From NCBI GenBank assembly GCA_036365515.1, contig CM070873.1, positions 265,357,575 to 265,421,574 on the forward strand: 64,000 bases of DNA. The letters are read 5' to 3'. Of this stretch, positions 34,770-47,540 are shown piece after piece. The notes under the pieces are model-generated. The model saw nothing but the letters and a program-made list of their open reading frames with translations. It was not told where the DNA came from and did not search any database. This DNA is from Torymus aiolomorphi (Eukaryota > Arthropoda > Insecta > Hymenoptera > Torymidae). Positions within the stretch are counted from its first letter, which is position 1; each line of letters begins with the position of its first letter. The translations under genes and the position numbers were made by a program.

Positions 34770-35686
34770 CATACGTAAAGGGCAATTTGCCCGTCTAAAT
34801 AAATAAATAAATAAATAAACAAATAAATAAATACATTAAAAACGAGAGATTTTTCAAAAGAATATTTCTCGTACCGCACATTCGCTCCAGAAGCAGGATC
34901 GTGCCACGTAGACCCAAATTCACGTTTCCAGGCCCGATTTTCTAGCAAAAGGCCTCAAGAATATTTTCTAGAGCTCTTAAATACTATTCTGTAATATATT
35001 ATAAACAAAAAACGTGATGTAGGAGTCGGGGAATTAACGAAAAGTAAGATATAGTCTAGGCGACACAAACGCGCATTTGCTTTAAAACCAGGATCGTGCC
35101 GCGTAGACTATACTCGATTTTTTTTTTTATTTCTCCGCCTTCTGCAGCGCGATTTACGTTATAATATGTTAAAGAATGTTAATAAATGATTGAAATTTTA
35201 ATTCTTAATTAGACTCTGGTTTAATTAACGATTAAAATTCTAATTCTTAATTAAACGCGGGTTTAATTAATTATTTAAATTTTAATTCTTAATTAAATGC
35301 GGGTTTAATTAACGACTAAAATTTTAAGTTTTAATTAAACTGAATAATTAATTGAAATTCGAATTATTTCCAACCCTGCTCCACTATAGTAATAAATATG
35401 TATAATATAAGATTTCTTTATATTATAGACTACAATTGATTATACTTCGCAGGAATATAGTATTGTGATTACACTAGAAATATAAATGCAAACTGTAAAA
35501 TCGTTTAGGCTCATCATTAGCTCGTTTGGATTTTGACTAGGGATTTTCATTTTAGTTTCTTTGAGGCTTAAATAAAATAATTAAAGCACAGGCGCATTTT
35601 TTTTACATGGCCAAATCGAATATTGGTGTCGTAAATCGTGCTTTTGGATATACAGTTAAGCGGTATTCTAATTATTCTTTGATTAA

Positions 35687-36373
35687 GGTAGTTCATCTGG
35701 TCGAAACAGCAGTTTTAGTTTTTGTATTTTTTAAATAATGTTTTATTAAGTTTATAATCCAAGAGTAAGTACATGTAACAAATATATACTAGAAGGAACG
35801 TAAGACAAATTTTTTCAGACAAATTCAGGCAATAATCACTATGCTATTGTTACAATTAAAGACAAAAACTTCAATAAGTTTCTCTAATTTTTTTATTTTT
35901 TATCCGGTCTTAACGAAATAAAGCTTATTTTGTTCGTTAAGAAATTTCAGGACGAGTATCGGTGGGAAAATTTATGATACGAGTTACCAGTACGGCGCAA
36001 TATCAATTTGTTTAAGAAAAGCAAGTCAAGTTTTAGTGTTTAAGATGAACAAATTAATGTTGCGCCGTACTGGTAACTCGTATCATAAATTTTCCCACCG
36101 ACACTCGTCCTGAAATTTCTTAACGAACAAAATAAGCTTTATTTCGTTAAGATCGGATAAAAAATAAAAAAATTAGAGAAACTTATTGAAGTTTTTGTCT
36201 TTAATTGTAACAATAGCATAGTGATTATTGCCTGAATTTGTCTGAAAACATTTGTCTTACGTTCCTTCTAGTATATATTTGTTACATGTACTTACTCTTG
36301 GATTATAAACTTAATAAAACATTATTTAAAAAATACAAAAACTAAAACTGCTGTTTCGACCGGGTGAACTACC
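35687..36373. mobile_element. TTAA-flanked foldback, 687 bp
   Basis: Arms of ~310 bp, nearly identical, start GGTAGTTCATCTGGTCGAAA (left) and GGTAGTTCACCCGGTCGAAA (reverse complement of right). TTAA flanks both ends (35683-35686, 36374-36377). The other arm of the host element has the empty site with a single TTAA at 20874-20877, confirming the boundaries. Non-coding. Confidence 0.95.
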
Positions 36374-36924
36374 TTAAAGATGTTTTTTAAATTGTATTGC
36401 AACGTGAGATGCTGTGAAATTCTGTTCTTACTGTTGTGGTATTTATTGATTACCATTTAATTAATAATATTAATGAAAATTCACTTTTATAACAAATAAC
36501 ATATATTTTAGGGATTAGAGAATGGGAATGGGAATATGTATTTCAGAAATTGAACTTGCGTGCTCAACGATAATTATTGTTGATCCTTCCTCATCCTTAA
36601 AAAAAGTCAATAAAAAGTCACTTGAATATAGATTATTTTAAATATACAATAAATATAACCATGTATTTAATTAATTAATTTTCGGTGAATTAATTTACTC
36701 AAAATATTCTTAACTAAACAAATGTTATTCAAAATATTATAGTACTTATAAAATTAGCGCATTTAATGAAAGAATTTTGAAAGACGAAAATTTTACTTGC
36801 AATGTTTTCTGGAAAAAAATATCTCAATTACAAGTAAAATTTCAATTCTACAAGAGAACGAAAATTGATGTAAAAAAATGTGTGTGGAATAATAATACAA
36901 TGAAAGAAATTTTACATGTTAAAA

Positions 36925-37020
36925 AAAAAAAAAGATTCCAGCGGGGATCGAACTTGGATCCAAAAAATTAGAGCAAAAGTAGCTGCGCGCCTTAGCCGCC
37001 ACGGCTACCACTACGATAGC
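36925..37020 (-). other. tRNA-like module (Leu/Ser-like), inverted copy
   Basis: Reverse complement gives GGTAGCCGTGGCGGCTAAGG, then AAGTTCGATCCCCGCTGGAA and an oligo-T run (A13 at 36921-36933). Here the D-arm-like segment is closer to a real tRNA (CTAAGGCGC) than in the left arm copy at 20243. Confidence 0.5.
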
Positions 37021-37365
37021 ATTACATAACACTAAAATCGTTTATGTTTATATTCCCCACTTCTAGCTTGGGTTGTGATTTAGAAATTGGGTTGTGTAGT
37101 TTTAAGTTTAAGATTCCGTTAATTTGCGTGTATAATACAAATGTTCGACCGAGCGACTATTGTTAGGCCGCTCGGCCGTTGTCGGATTGTTGCGGGAGAA
37201 GTAAACAGAAACAACTAAGGGCGCCGGGCCGCTCCACCATAAATACACACATTCAGTGCACGTGCACAGTTCCATGTCGCGGCCGCGAAAGGCAGCAGCG
37301 CGCCACGCTCATGAGCTCGCTTAACTTTTCTTCCGCAGCACTGGCGATCTCTGTACTAATCTCTG

Positions 37366-37935
37366 TGTTTGGTATTTAAGTTTGGTATTTAAGTTAATCA
37401 CAAGTTTTTATACCATATTTATACTTTAATACAATAATTTTAGATTATAATAAAATGATTTTATTTATATATTTATATGAATATAAATAAATAAAATTTA
37501 AATTTCAATCAAATACATATTGAAATAAAATAAAAAATTAGACGAACCCTTTTTTTTTTTTTTTTTTTTTTTTTTACTCCTAGAGTTATCTGGCACAGGC
37601 TATGTACTGTAGAGGAACCTTCTCACACTGTTAGAAAACTTCCATGTATATGGTGTTTACATTTTGCGTTTCCAAATGTACACATTGTGTCGTGCGTATG
37701 CGCGCGCATGCGCGTGTGTATGTGTGTGGGAAAGTTTTCTAACAAAGCATACTTTTTTTATTTACAGATCTAAAAACCAAGTTGCAGGTCATAATTGAAA
37801 AATCAAGAAAAAAAATTAAAAAGTTAAGTAAAAGATTCAAAAACTGCAGTAGATTTGACCGTTCGTTGATTGGAATTAAGTATTTAGATAAATAATTGAC
37901 TCGATCGATCACTTCGAACTATTTTATTAAAGATT
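37366..37935. other. Non-coding segment with T-run and CGCGCATGCGCG block
   Basis: Contains a T27 run at about 37549-37575 and AGAAAACTTCC / GGAAAGTTTTCTAAC inverted motifs (37630 / 37729) around a CGTATGCGCGCGCATGCGCG block, perhaps a small foldback. No gene. Confidence 0.35.
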
Positions 37936-37995
37936 TGGATATTCAAATACGACGTTTCGACAGTTTTGTTGACTGTCTTCATCAGGGCTACATAT
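37936..37995 (-). ncRNA. Hammerhead-ribozyme-like motif, probable Penelope terminal sequence
   Basis: On the minus strand: CCCTGATGA (core 37979-37985), then GACAGT..ACTGTC pairing as stem II (37959-37964 with 37972-37977) and GAAAC (37954-37958). CUGAUGA-stem-GAAAC is the conserved hammerhead core, and such motifs occur in the terminal repeats of Penelope-like elements. One extra A between CUGAUGA and stem II departs from the consensus, and stems I and III were not verified, so activity is doubtful. Confidence 0.45.
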
Positions 37996-38540
37996 GAAAT
38001 AACAATAAAGTTGTATAAATAATAAGAAAAATAAATTATATATTAAGTCGGTGCAAAATTGATTAACTGACCTTTAAAATATTATGAAAAATTACATAGT
38101 AACTTAGGCGTTACTTCGTCAATACATAACAGTCATGGCTGTACATCTTATTGAGAATGGCATTAGCTGACTACAAACATATGGAAATTAAGAACGTTAA
38201 TGTGTAAATCAAATAATCAAAAAGTATAAAATAGTATAAAACGCAATTCTTACCATAACTCTCGGCATTGGGCACATCGTGACTAAGCGAGAGCGGCAAA
38301 AATTGCGCTTTATATACTGTTTCGGAGAAATTAAACGGAAAATTTTGAATAAAGGAAGGAATAACTTACAGGATAGTTAAAAGCGCGCGTATATGTTCAC
38401 AAATTCAAAAAGAGGCGCGATCGAGGCGATCGCTTGGGAGCAGACGGAAAGACCGACGGGAAGGAGACACCAATATTAGATGGGAAAGTGTGAAAGTGTG
38501 TGTCGATGTGTGAGTACAAGATTCGCATGCTCAGCTAATT
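37996..38540. other. Unassigned, possibly Penelope body and LINE I2 leader
   Basis: No long frame. Short AT-rich text up to 38260, then a GC-richer block with AGCGAGAGCGGC and GATCGAGGCGATCG. The transition into the I2 5' UTR is not visible. Confidence 0.3.
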
Positions 38541-38878
38541 CCACGCGTCGAACCTATACTCAGTGAGAACTGAGGAGGGAGTTCGGTTCGAGATGCCGCC
38601 GCGTGCGGACGCTTTTTGTCGCGGAGCCTTTTCGAGCCGAGAGTTTTTAATCGTTTAAGCGGTTAACATCTTCTCGCGACATTGAAGATTGAAGAGAAGC
38701 CTCAGGGGACGCGCACCAGCGATTGAAGAGATCGCAAGAGGATTAATTCAAAATAAAACAGGATAAAACAAAATAACCGCACGAAAGATGCAAATAGAAC
38801 GAAAAAGGCAAGCCCACGCGGGTGGGCTGGCCGCCGAAAACCCCCGTCTCAACCCGTCTCAACTTGCCGCGCGTAAAT

Positions 38879-39503
38879 ATGAGCAATCCAGGATTAAATA
38901 GGGCGGATGACTCGTCCCACCTAAAACCTACAAATACAGATCCTTTGCTTCCAACACACTCCCTTGTCCCTGTTACAGACAAGATGGCTAAAGGTAAGAA
39001 TTTCACAAACAAAACTTTATTCAAAAATAAAACTGATTCGAAATCCCAGTTCTTAGCCAAATTGTCGCAAACGAAAATTCCAGGCGGCATAAAAAATCAA
39101 AGTCTAACAAAAAATGTTTCCACTAACCATGATAAAAACACGAAAAATCCAAATAATACGACCGAAAGTCATAAGGTAAACACTAAAAACCCCGCCATAA
39201 ATAACGAAAGTACCGATATGGAAAATCTTAAACTTAAAAATCTCTGCCCTCCAAGGGATCAAACCCAAAAAGAAACAGATATAAGCATGGAACTGAAAAT
39301 CAATCCAGGAAAAGATCATCAAGAAATCGATCCCCATCTTCGCCGCCTAATCTCCCCTTACCCAAAAGAACTATAAAACGCAACGACAACTCGCATCAGC
39401 CGGACAATCAGAACCCTACACTATCGACCGATGCCTCGGCACTAATCAAAAACAGCAACGATAGCCTCGGACACGAGATGTCACCACAGACTCAATGGTC
39501 GGA
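38879..39503 (+). pseudogene. LINE I2 ORF1, N-terminal part
   Basis: ATG at 38879 opens MSNPGLNRADDSSHLKPT, a low-complexity Asn/Lys/Thr-rich region typical of I-type ORF1 N-termini. The frame meets a stop at 39374. A neighbouring frame continues TIKRNDNSHQPDNQ to the 11-bp duplication TATACCAACGC at 39504-39514, where I1 begins. So one frameshift precedes the insertion. Confidence 0.65.
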
Positions 39504-39549
39504 TATACCAACGCGGGGAGTCTCGCTCGAGCCACGAAAGAGGAAGGAC

Positions 39550-39808
39550 CTTAGAGCATACATACATGGAGGGAGCATTGCGTGAGCGAAAAGCGTGATC
39601 GGTGTAGAGAGAGAGAGAGAGAGAGAATGAGTTTAGGTAGAGTCTGTCTCTCTCGCACACGCTGCTGATTGGCTAAGCGCAATGCAAGAACCAATCACAG
39701 AGACTGTGCGAGAGAGACAGACTCTACCTAAACTCATTCTCTCTCTCTCTCTACGCCGATCACGCTTTTCGCTCATGCAACGCTCCCTCCATGTATGTAT
39801 GCTCTAAG
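39550..39808. mobile_element. Foldback MITE, 259 bp, exact 8-bp duplication
   Basis: Arms start CTTAGAGCATACATACATGG on both sides, with GAGCGAAAAGCGTGATCGG and a (GA)n tract inside, and are nearly identical over ~110 bp. GGAAGGAC flanks both ends (39542-39549, 39809-39816). An 8-bp duplication fits hAT- or P-type mobilisation. Confidence 0.95.
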
Positions 39809-40026
39809 GGAAGGACAGAGTATTTGAATATCCAATTTTTGAGTGCCAGATTTTGTCTGTTCTACTTTTGAGATAGTATTTCGTTAAAAAGTAAGACCTT
39901 ATCTTATTTCGATTGAGTTGCTTTTTTTCCTTTTCCTTTGGGAAATTGGGAGTGTCAGATTTTCTCCAAATTGTGAACGACATATCGTGGTTCCCGCTCG
40001 TATTGCAGCTAAAGTACGGTTTTAAC

Positions 40027-40632
40027 ATGGCCCTAGACGATGATGAGGATGAAAATTTTCGTAAGAAAAACATGTTAAACAACATAAATTCTGCTATGGA
40101 ATTCGAAACGGAAAGAACAAAAAGACAACGCTGCAGTGAAATAGATAAGGTTAAAAATGTCAACGAAGACGAAATCCAAAATACCAAGAAAAACAAAAGA
40201 GACGAGAAAGATTTGAATAACAGTGTAAACATTAGCACTCAAGGACAAGCCGATAACCAAGTTTTAAATACTCAAGCAAATAACAATAGTTTATTTACAT
40301 CAGAGAATAAAGGCCCATATGCAGTATGGTTGAAGAAAATTAAAATGGATAATAATGAACTTAATGCGTACAAAGTAGGAAGCATTTTGTTCAAAAAATA
40401 TAAAAATATAATAGATATTAGAAGAAAAAATAAATTTAAAGTAGAGGTTACTTGCAAAACTATAGATGAAGCTAACCGACTTATACAAGACAAAGAATTA
40501 ATAAATTACAATCTAGAAGTTTTTATCCCTGGACATAGAAAATCAAGAAAAGGCCTTATAAGAAGAATTCCAATTGATATTTCGGAAGAAGAAATATTAA
40601 GCTCTATCGAGTCAAGTGTTCCTGTTGTATAA
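40027..40632 (+). pseudogene. LINE I1 ORF1, truncated
   Basis: MALDDDEDENFRKKNMLNNI opens an acidic/basic N-terminus. From ~residue 95 GPYAVWLKKIK, then FKVEVTCKTIDEANRLI, a VFIPGHRKSRKGLIRRIPID block and SEEEILSSIES give the RNA-binding-like core of I-type ORF1. The same blocks occur in I2 at 43840-44200 (FKLYIQ, FIPNHLLTRQGVIKSIPI). It stops at 40630, where zinc knuckles should begin. Confidence 0.75.
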
Positions 40633-40639
40633 TACTTTT

Positions 40640-43563
40640 GTAGAGATTCTTGATAATAATATTCTAAATTCTTATAAAAACAAATCTAAACCTAAACAAA
40701 ATAATAATAGTAGTAAAAAAAAAAATGGGGGAAAAAAAATTTGGTGGAATAATGAATGCGAAAAAATGGTTCGTCAAAGAAAAGCTTTATTTAAATCATT
40801 AAAGTATAGATGTAACTTAGACAAAATTATTAATTATAAAAAAGTATGCGCAGAAACTACACATTTTTTAAAAAACACAAAAAAAACGCATTTAGAGAAT
40901 TTGCAGAGTCTATTAATTGTTTTACTACAATATCTAAAGTATGGCACAAAATAAAAATCTTTAAAAATGGTTTTAGCAAGTCTATATATTCTCTGGGGAA
41001 TGTTAAATTTCAACAAAATGCTTATGAATGTTTGAAAGATTTATGCACGCCAAAAGGTTCGGCAATTGAAACATTTGATATGGATGCCTATGAGAGTTCT
41101 TCTTACAAAGAAACTCTTCTAAAACCCTTTTCATTCGAAGAATTTGAGATTGCATTAAATTCTTTTAAGTCGGATTCAGCTCCCGGTAAAGATAAATTCA
41201 CATATGAAATACTAGTATTTTTACCTGAATTTTTTAAAAGAGTCTTGTTAGATATTTATAATGATTTATTTCAGTTTGGATGATTTCCTAATCAATGGTC
41301 TGAATATCTAATTATATTTAATCCTAAAAATAATAGTAGCAAAGCTCGACCAATTTCTTTAGCATCATGCATACTAAAACTCTTTGAAAAATTAATTAAT
41401 TTTAGATTAACATGGTTTATTGAACACAATCAACTAGTACCTAATTTTCAATTTGGTTTTAGAAAAGATAAATCCTGTATGGATAATCTTACCATTTTGG
41501 TAAACGATATTCACCAAGCATTTTTTAAAGATGAAAATCTTGTAGCTACTTTCCTAGATATTAAGGGAGCTTATGACAGTATTATCCCAGATCTAATGCT
41601 CAAGGATTTAGCTGAATTAAACTTGCCTAAACAATATTTAATTTTTTTTTTAAATTTATTATTTGAACGGTACCTAACACCTGTTAATTTAACAAATTCA
41701 AATGATACTAAATATAAAGTTGAGATTAGACTCCCTCAAGGATGTGGATCAAGTCTAAACTTATTTTCCATATATTCAAAATTTAAGCCCGAAATAATAA
41801 GTAATTCATGTAAAATATTGCAATTTGCTGACGACATAGTGGTATATTGTTCGAGTAAAAATAGCTCTCAGACTATTAAGCAGTTAGAAAGTACTATTGA
41901 TAAATTATTTCATGCTTTAAAAGCAAAAAATCTGTCAATTGCACCGGATAAATGTAATGTAGTGATCTTTAATAAAAGAAAGAAAAAGGAAAAAAATATA
42001 AAAATCAAAATAAATAATAAAGATTTAAAACCATCAGACAATGTAAAATTTTTAGGATTAATATTGGATAGAAACCTATCATGGCGTCCTCATATTAAAA
42101 ATTTGGAGATTAAATGTAGTGCTGCAGTTAGAGTAATTAAATGCCTGAGAGGCATTTGGTGGGGAGCAGATCCAAATATTTTATTGACAATATATAAGGC
42201 CCTTGTGAGATCAAAAATAGAGTATGGAGAGTTTTTAATATCTCCATGTAAGGAAATACATACGAACATATTAAAAAAATTCAGAATACATCATTAAGAC
42301 TTGCATTAGGTTATCAATGTACAACACCAATAAACGTTATTACAGCAGAATCATGTGTTCCGTATTTAAAGTACAGATTCGAATACCTAGGTTATAAATA
42401 TATTTTGAAAAATTTCTCATACGCATCCAACCCAGTAATAAATTCTATAGCAGAGGTTTATGAGTTATCAGAGAATCCAATGTACCAGATCAATTTTGAA
42501 AAATCATTGATTGTTCAATGCTATGAGCAATCATGGTTTAGAAGAGATCTAATTCTTAATTATGAAAGTTATTATATATTTACCTTACCGTACGATAGTA
42601 TTTTCTACAATCCTATCTGCGATTATAAATCTAGCAAACCTTTACAAAAATTAGAAAATGCAGAGAATAAATTCAATTCCTTATTTTCAAATAATAGTAG
42701 CATTAATATCTTTGCAGATGGATCTAAAATAAATATTGATAACAAATCATATGTTGGTTTCGCTCTATGGTCAGAAATTGATTTTTTTAGGAAACAGTCC
42801 AAACTACCTGACCTATCTTCAATTTTTACAGCAGAATGTTATGCGATTATTGTTGCCTTGAGTAATATTATTGAATGGATAAAAGAAAATCAATTTAGAG
42901 AATTTAGGATTTTTACTGACTCGCAATCTTGACCACGAATCCCCCTTATTGGTGCAAGTTAGAGATAAGATGTTCCTAGCCATGAACCTTGGTATCGAAA
43001 TCAAAATTATCTGCATTCCATCTCATAAGGGTATTTTAGGTAATGAGATGGCGGATGAAGCAGCTAAAAATGCTGCTATAGAAGGAGATCTGATAAATAT
43101 CGCAATTCCTTTTTCTGATTTAATTCCTGTATATAAACAAATTTGTTTTAAAAAAAATCAAGAGGAACTTATCAAAATTAGTGAGAATAAGGGTAATTTC
43201 TATTTTACAAACTTCTACAATTATGATAAAAAACCTTGGTTCAGCACTATGTTCTGTTTACCAAGAAAAACTATAACTTTTATAAATAGATTAAGAAGCA
43301 ATCACACACTGTTAAATATTAGTTTATTTAAATACAAAAAAGTTAATAGTGACCTTTGTAAATGTGGAAAGGAAGCCGATAAAGCAGATCATATATTTTG
43401 GCATTGTGATTTATATACTGTTCAAAGAAAAATTATGATAAGAAAATTAAATAAATTAAAACTGTTTGGTCCTTTCTCCATATACTCATTAGTATTGAAT
43501 CTTAGGATTTCTATAATTGAAATAATTTCTGAATTTATTTTTACGTGTAAAATTGATATATAA
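40640..43563 (+). pseudogene. LINE I1 ORF2 remnant: reverse transcriptase and RNase H
   Basis: No endonuclease: the frame begins near KKIWWNNECEKMVRQRK, the segment that precedes the reverse transcriptase. Then SDSAPGKDKFTYE, ARPISLASC, FLDIKGAYDSI, LPQGCGSSLNLF, QFADDIVVY, WWGADPNILL. RNase H follows with IFADGSKI, FTAECYAI and FTDSQS, then HKG..GNEMADEAA and a CKCG...H..C end. A stop interrupts at 41281, with further frame changes near 40880, 42290 and 42930. The polymerase and RNase H active-site acidic residues are still readable. Confidence 0.85.
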
Positions 43564-43802
43564 TTTATTGTAAAGGAAAAAAAAATTGTTTATCTTACAT
43601 TATAATTAAAAATAAAATATAAACACCCTTGTGATAATTCAAACTTGTGATATACATCTATAATATATTTATGTAATATACGTAACTGTATTCTACACAT
43701 GTAACCAAATCTATGTACATACACATACATATACGTGTTATGGCTGTGTAGATGTATCTAAAGTGCCAATAAATCAAACTTAAACTTAAACTATACCAAC
43801 GC

Positions 43803-45446
43803 AACAAAAGCAGCAGACGACTCAAACTGGCACCAAGCTACCTCTACTATTCGACGTCACCTCTCCTAGCCCATTCAAACTGTACATCCAAAGCACTGTC
43901 AATGACAATAAAAAACTTGATGCACTAAAAATAGCAAAAATACTAATACCCAGATTCCCCGAAAACGACACCTTCGTTGAAATCAAACAGCTTAGCTTCA
44001 AAGTCTGTGTCTTAATTAAATATAGAAACGTAGCCAACAAAATAGCTAATTGGCCCGAATGGCAAGAACACAATCTTCGGGCGTTTATTCCTAACCATCT
44101 ACTCACTAGGCAAGGAGTGATAAAAAGTATACCTATCTACATTACCGATGAAGAACTAATGAATTACATCGAACTAGACTCTCCGCTCGGCCCTCTCGAA
44201 ATCTTACATATCAGACGCTTCACTAAAAGAATCTCTAACAAATCAACAGATAAGCTGGAAATCTTACCTACCCAGACAGTCCAATTTACCGTCAAAGGGC
44301 AAACTCTTCCTAGCGAAGCAAAAGTACTGAAAGTAGTATACTCAATTCAAACTTATTATCCACAGGTCAGATAGTGCTACAAATGCTTTAGATTTGGGCA
44401 TATTAAAATCAATTGTAAAGCCCCCCAAGAAAAATGCATAAGATGTGGCAAAATAAAACACGCCCAAATCCAAGACCGCCCTAAAGCTAAAACACAGTCT
44501 ATATGTCTGCACTGTCAACAGAATGATTTACCAATTGATAAAAACTGCCCGAGAAGAATTGAGGAACAAAAAATTAAAGATATAGCAACTAGATACAATA
44601 TAACAATAGCTGAAGTCAAACACCAACAGAAAAAACAATTCATACATAGCGACTCTCTCTTTCCAGCGATCAATAACGCACCCTCAACTACATTACCAGT
44701 TAAAGCCCAATTCGTAACAACGTACTCCGACATAGCTAAACTGATCACACCTCGAATTGATCCCTTACGAAATTCCTGTAACTCAACACTCCAAAATAAA
44801 CAATACGCTTTTCACATTAACAAAACATCCCCCACTAAAAAGTAGCTAACCAAGCCTTCTTACCGAGAAAAAACTCAGGAATGAGCAAGCAACACCTAGA
44901 CTGCCTACACTACTTAAGGCCATGTGAAACCGTGAATTTCAATATTTTTTAAATCAACATTTATACCAATATTATACCAATAGAATCAGCCAAAAAAAAA
45001 TCTGAATATAGTGTTTACATGTACGGAGCGCTTGACGTTCGTCTTTTTCCAAATAAACGTTTAAATGTTGATTTAAAAAATATTGAAATTCACAGTTTCA
45101 CATGGCCTTAAACGGCAGCCCTAACTCACAAACTAAGCCCTTACCAAGAAGACAACTTGCTAAAGATTTTTTTAGTCAACCAATTGAACCTAACCAGGAT
45201 GCTCAGTCCCAGCAGACGAAGGCTTCCGAAATAAAACCTACCAAAAAATCGAGCTTAGAACTAATCGAGAGAGTTCTTTCTGATTTAACTTATCCTCAGT
45301 TAATGATAGCTGCCGATCTCTTTATAAAAAGAACAGAAGATATTGAAAAATCGCACACGCAAATTGTAAAACCCTTACAAGAAAATAACTTTGACCTAGA
45401 TAGTTCCGTAACCCAAATAACTACAGAAAATACTGAATCTCCCTAA
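43803..45446 (+). pseudogene. LINE I2 ORF1, C-terminal part with zinc knuckles
   Basis: After the I1 insertion the same frame resumes with LPLLFDVTSPSPFKLYIQST, FIPNHLLTRQGVIKSIPIYI and a TVQFTVKG segment. A TAG at 44372 is followed in frame by CYKCFRFGHIKINC, a CIRCG..H knuckle and CLHCQ...C, three zinc knuckles that bind RNA. It becomes less clear at 44840, and a TTAA foldback (44918-45107) interrupts the C-terminal part. The final stretch, SLELIERVLSDLTYPQLMIA, ends at 45444. Confidence 0.75.
44918..45107. mobile_element. TTAA-flanked foldback, 190 bp
   Basis: Ends GGCCATGTGAAACCGTGAAT (left) and GGCCATGTGAAACTGTGAAT (reverse complement of right), ~55-bp arms containing ATTTTTTAAATCAACATTTA. 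TTAA at 44914-44917 and 45108-45111. Inserted in I2 ORF1. Confidence 0.93.
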
Positions 45447-45479
45447 CTTTATAGTCCTTTTTCCATTGAACTCACCGCA

Positions 45480-45724
45480 ATGAATAATCAACAACCTAAA
45501 AACAAAACCACATATAAAATTAAAAACAATCTCAAAATCCTTCAATGGAACTGTCGCTCTATGTTAAATAAATTAGACCCACTTAAAGCAATAGCCAATA
45601 ACTATGACATTATAATTCTATCTGAAACTTGGCTCCACGAGGGAAAAAAACTCCAAATCAAAAATTTTAATATCATAAGAAAAGATAGACCATTAAAAAA
45701 CCATTCTAACAGTAATAAAAAACC
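45480..45724 (+). pseudogene. LINE I2 ORF2, start of endonuclease
   Basis: MNNQQPKNKTTYKIKNN, then LKILQWNCRSMLNKLDPLKA and YDIIILSETWL, the first conserved blocks (N and E catalytic residues) of the APE endonuclease. Cut at 45724 by a 1.94-kb insertion and resumes at 47673 with RGGICILIKS. The frame is kept when one 8-bp duplication copy is discounted. Confidence 0.88.
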
Positions 45725-47487
45725 GCTGTCAATTCATTGGCCCGTGGCTTCCTCAAACTTAATTCGCTTATTCCATTAATGAAGTTTTAATAACAAAATT
45801 TATAATTTTTGCAACAATTTATGACAATTATAATTAAATTCATTTATGAAGATTAAAAAGTATGAATTTTTAAATTATGTATAAAATATGAATAAAATAA
45901 TAGGTCTTATTTCTTTTTTAATTATGTGTGAAAAATAAATAAAATAATTGATTATAATATTATCTTCAAAACCTTTTAAAATTCCTAAATAACCTTTACT
46001 GCAAATTATATTTTCTTTGTAAAATTTCACACATAGGGTACGTGTCTCTAGCAGTATGCTGTCCGTATATGTGTGCTCTTTCTGCAATTTCCGATCTAAA
46101 AAAAAGGTTCTAACCTTAAAAATAATAAATGGCTATTACAAAACAAAAGCAGGTATACAACATACGCGCATCGGCGCAAAATGCATAGCGCATGTCATTT
46201 CCATTTTCTAGTGTACATAAATACGTTTCCGAATAATTACGATTTTAAAAGAGGGCTAAAATAGTATTAACCTCAAATATCTTCGAAATTCATAAACGAA
46301 TTCTTTTACCCTAAGAATTCTTCTAATGAATAATATACAAACTCTACATCTCCACCAAATTTCAAAGAAATTAAAACAATTTTAATGTAGTTATATTGTG
46401 CGACAACAAAGAAAATACAAAAATTTTAAATATCAAACATCTCAAAAAATAACCATATAATCTGGATGAAGTTTTACACAGGTATTGCCTATATCGCATA
46501 CAAAATAGTCTATAAATTTCAAGCTGATACATGAAGTCGTCATTGAGAAATTACGATTTTGAAAAAAACCGTAAAAGAATTTTAACCTTAAATATCTCTA
46601 AAAATCGTGAGACAATCCTTTTATCTAAAGGACTTATACGATAATATATAGAATCTACATCTCCACAAAATTTCAACATGATTAAACCAATTTTTGTTTT
46701 CTCTAGTTATCATGCGACAAAGAAAATAACTTTGTAAAATACGAAAATTTTCAAAATCAAATATCTCAAAAAGTAATCGTACGATCTTGATGAAAGTTCG
46801 CACACATATTATCTATATCACATACAAAATTGTCTATAAATTTGGAGCTGATACATCGAGCCGTTCTCGAGAAATTACGATTTGAAAAAAAGGTTAAAAA
46901 AATTTTAACCGCAAATATTTCTGAAATTTCTGGACTAATCATTTTGCCCAAAGAACTCGACCGAGAGTTATCCAAAACCTACCTCTAAAAGGAATTTCAA
47001 AGCGATAAAGTCAATTTTACTCCCGTAATCGTTGGACATACAAAACTCATTTTTTTAACATTTCAATTTTTTTCTCAAAAACTAGTCGACAAAATGAATT
47101 CAGATTTGTACAGATTATAGCTATTTATATTCTGCATTGTCATGATTTTTCTCAAGAAAATTGACCGCTTAGTTTAGGAGTTATAAGCTTTAAAAAAAAA
47201 AACACGTTTTTGTTAATAACAAAAGAACCGTGATAGCTGGAGAAATTTTTCTTTTAGAAAATATAGGTATTTTAATGCTGTTTCGAATGCTATCCATTCG
47301 ATTCAAATATCTCGATCTTATCATTAAAAAAAAGCAAAAATCAATTTTGAGAAAATCGAAAATTCGCAATAAAACAAAAACGCATCGGCAAATCAAAAAA
47401 CGAGTTTTCGACCCGCCATCACATAAAGAAAACAAAAAAAAATGAGACCTGTCCGGTCAAAATCGATCAAGTAGAAGCTGAGATCCA

Positions 47488-47540
<53 letters not shown>

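Larger units (their letters stand above)
34855..37290 (-). repeat. Right arm of the 20-kb element
   Basis: Reverse complement of 19912-21697, including the TTAATTAAACGCGGG tandem at 35185-35345 and the tRNA-like module at 36925-37020. It is interrupted by a foldback at 35687-36373. Confidence 0.85.
39515..43791 (+). mobile_element. I-type LINE I1, inserted in I2 ORF1
   Basis: Bounded by an exact 11-bp target duplication TATACCAACGC (39504-39514 and 43792-43802) and ending in an (ACTTAA)n-like tail. It has a short ORF1 and an ORF2 remnant with reverse transcriptase and RNase H, but the zinc knuckles and endonuclease are missing: the join lies at about 40620-40640. A 259-bp foldback sits in its 5' UTR. 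I1 is younger than I2. Confidence 0.9.

Noticed and set aside
38822..38878. Upstream start for LINE I2 ORF1
   Set aside because: It would use GTG; the first ATG of the frame is at 38879.
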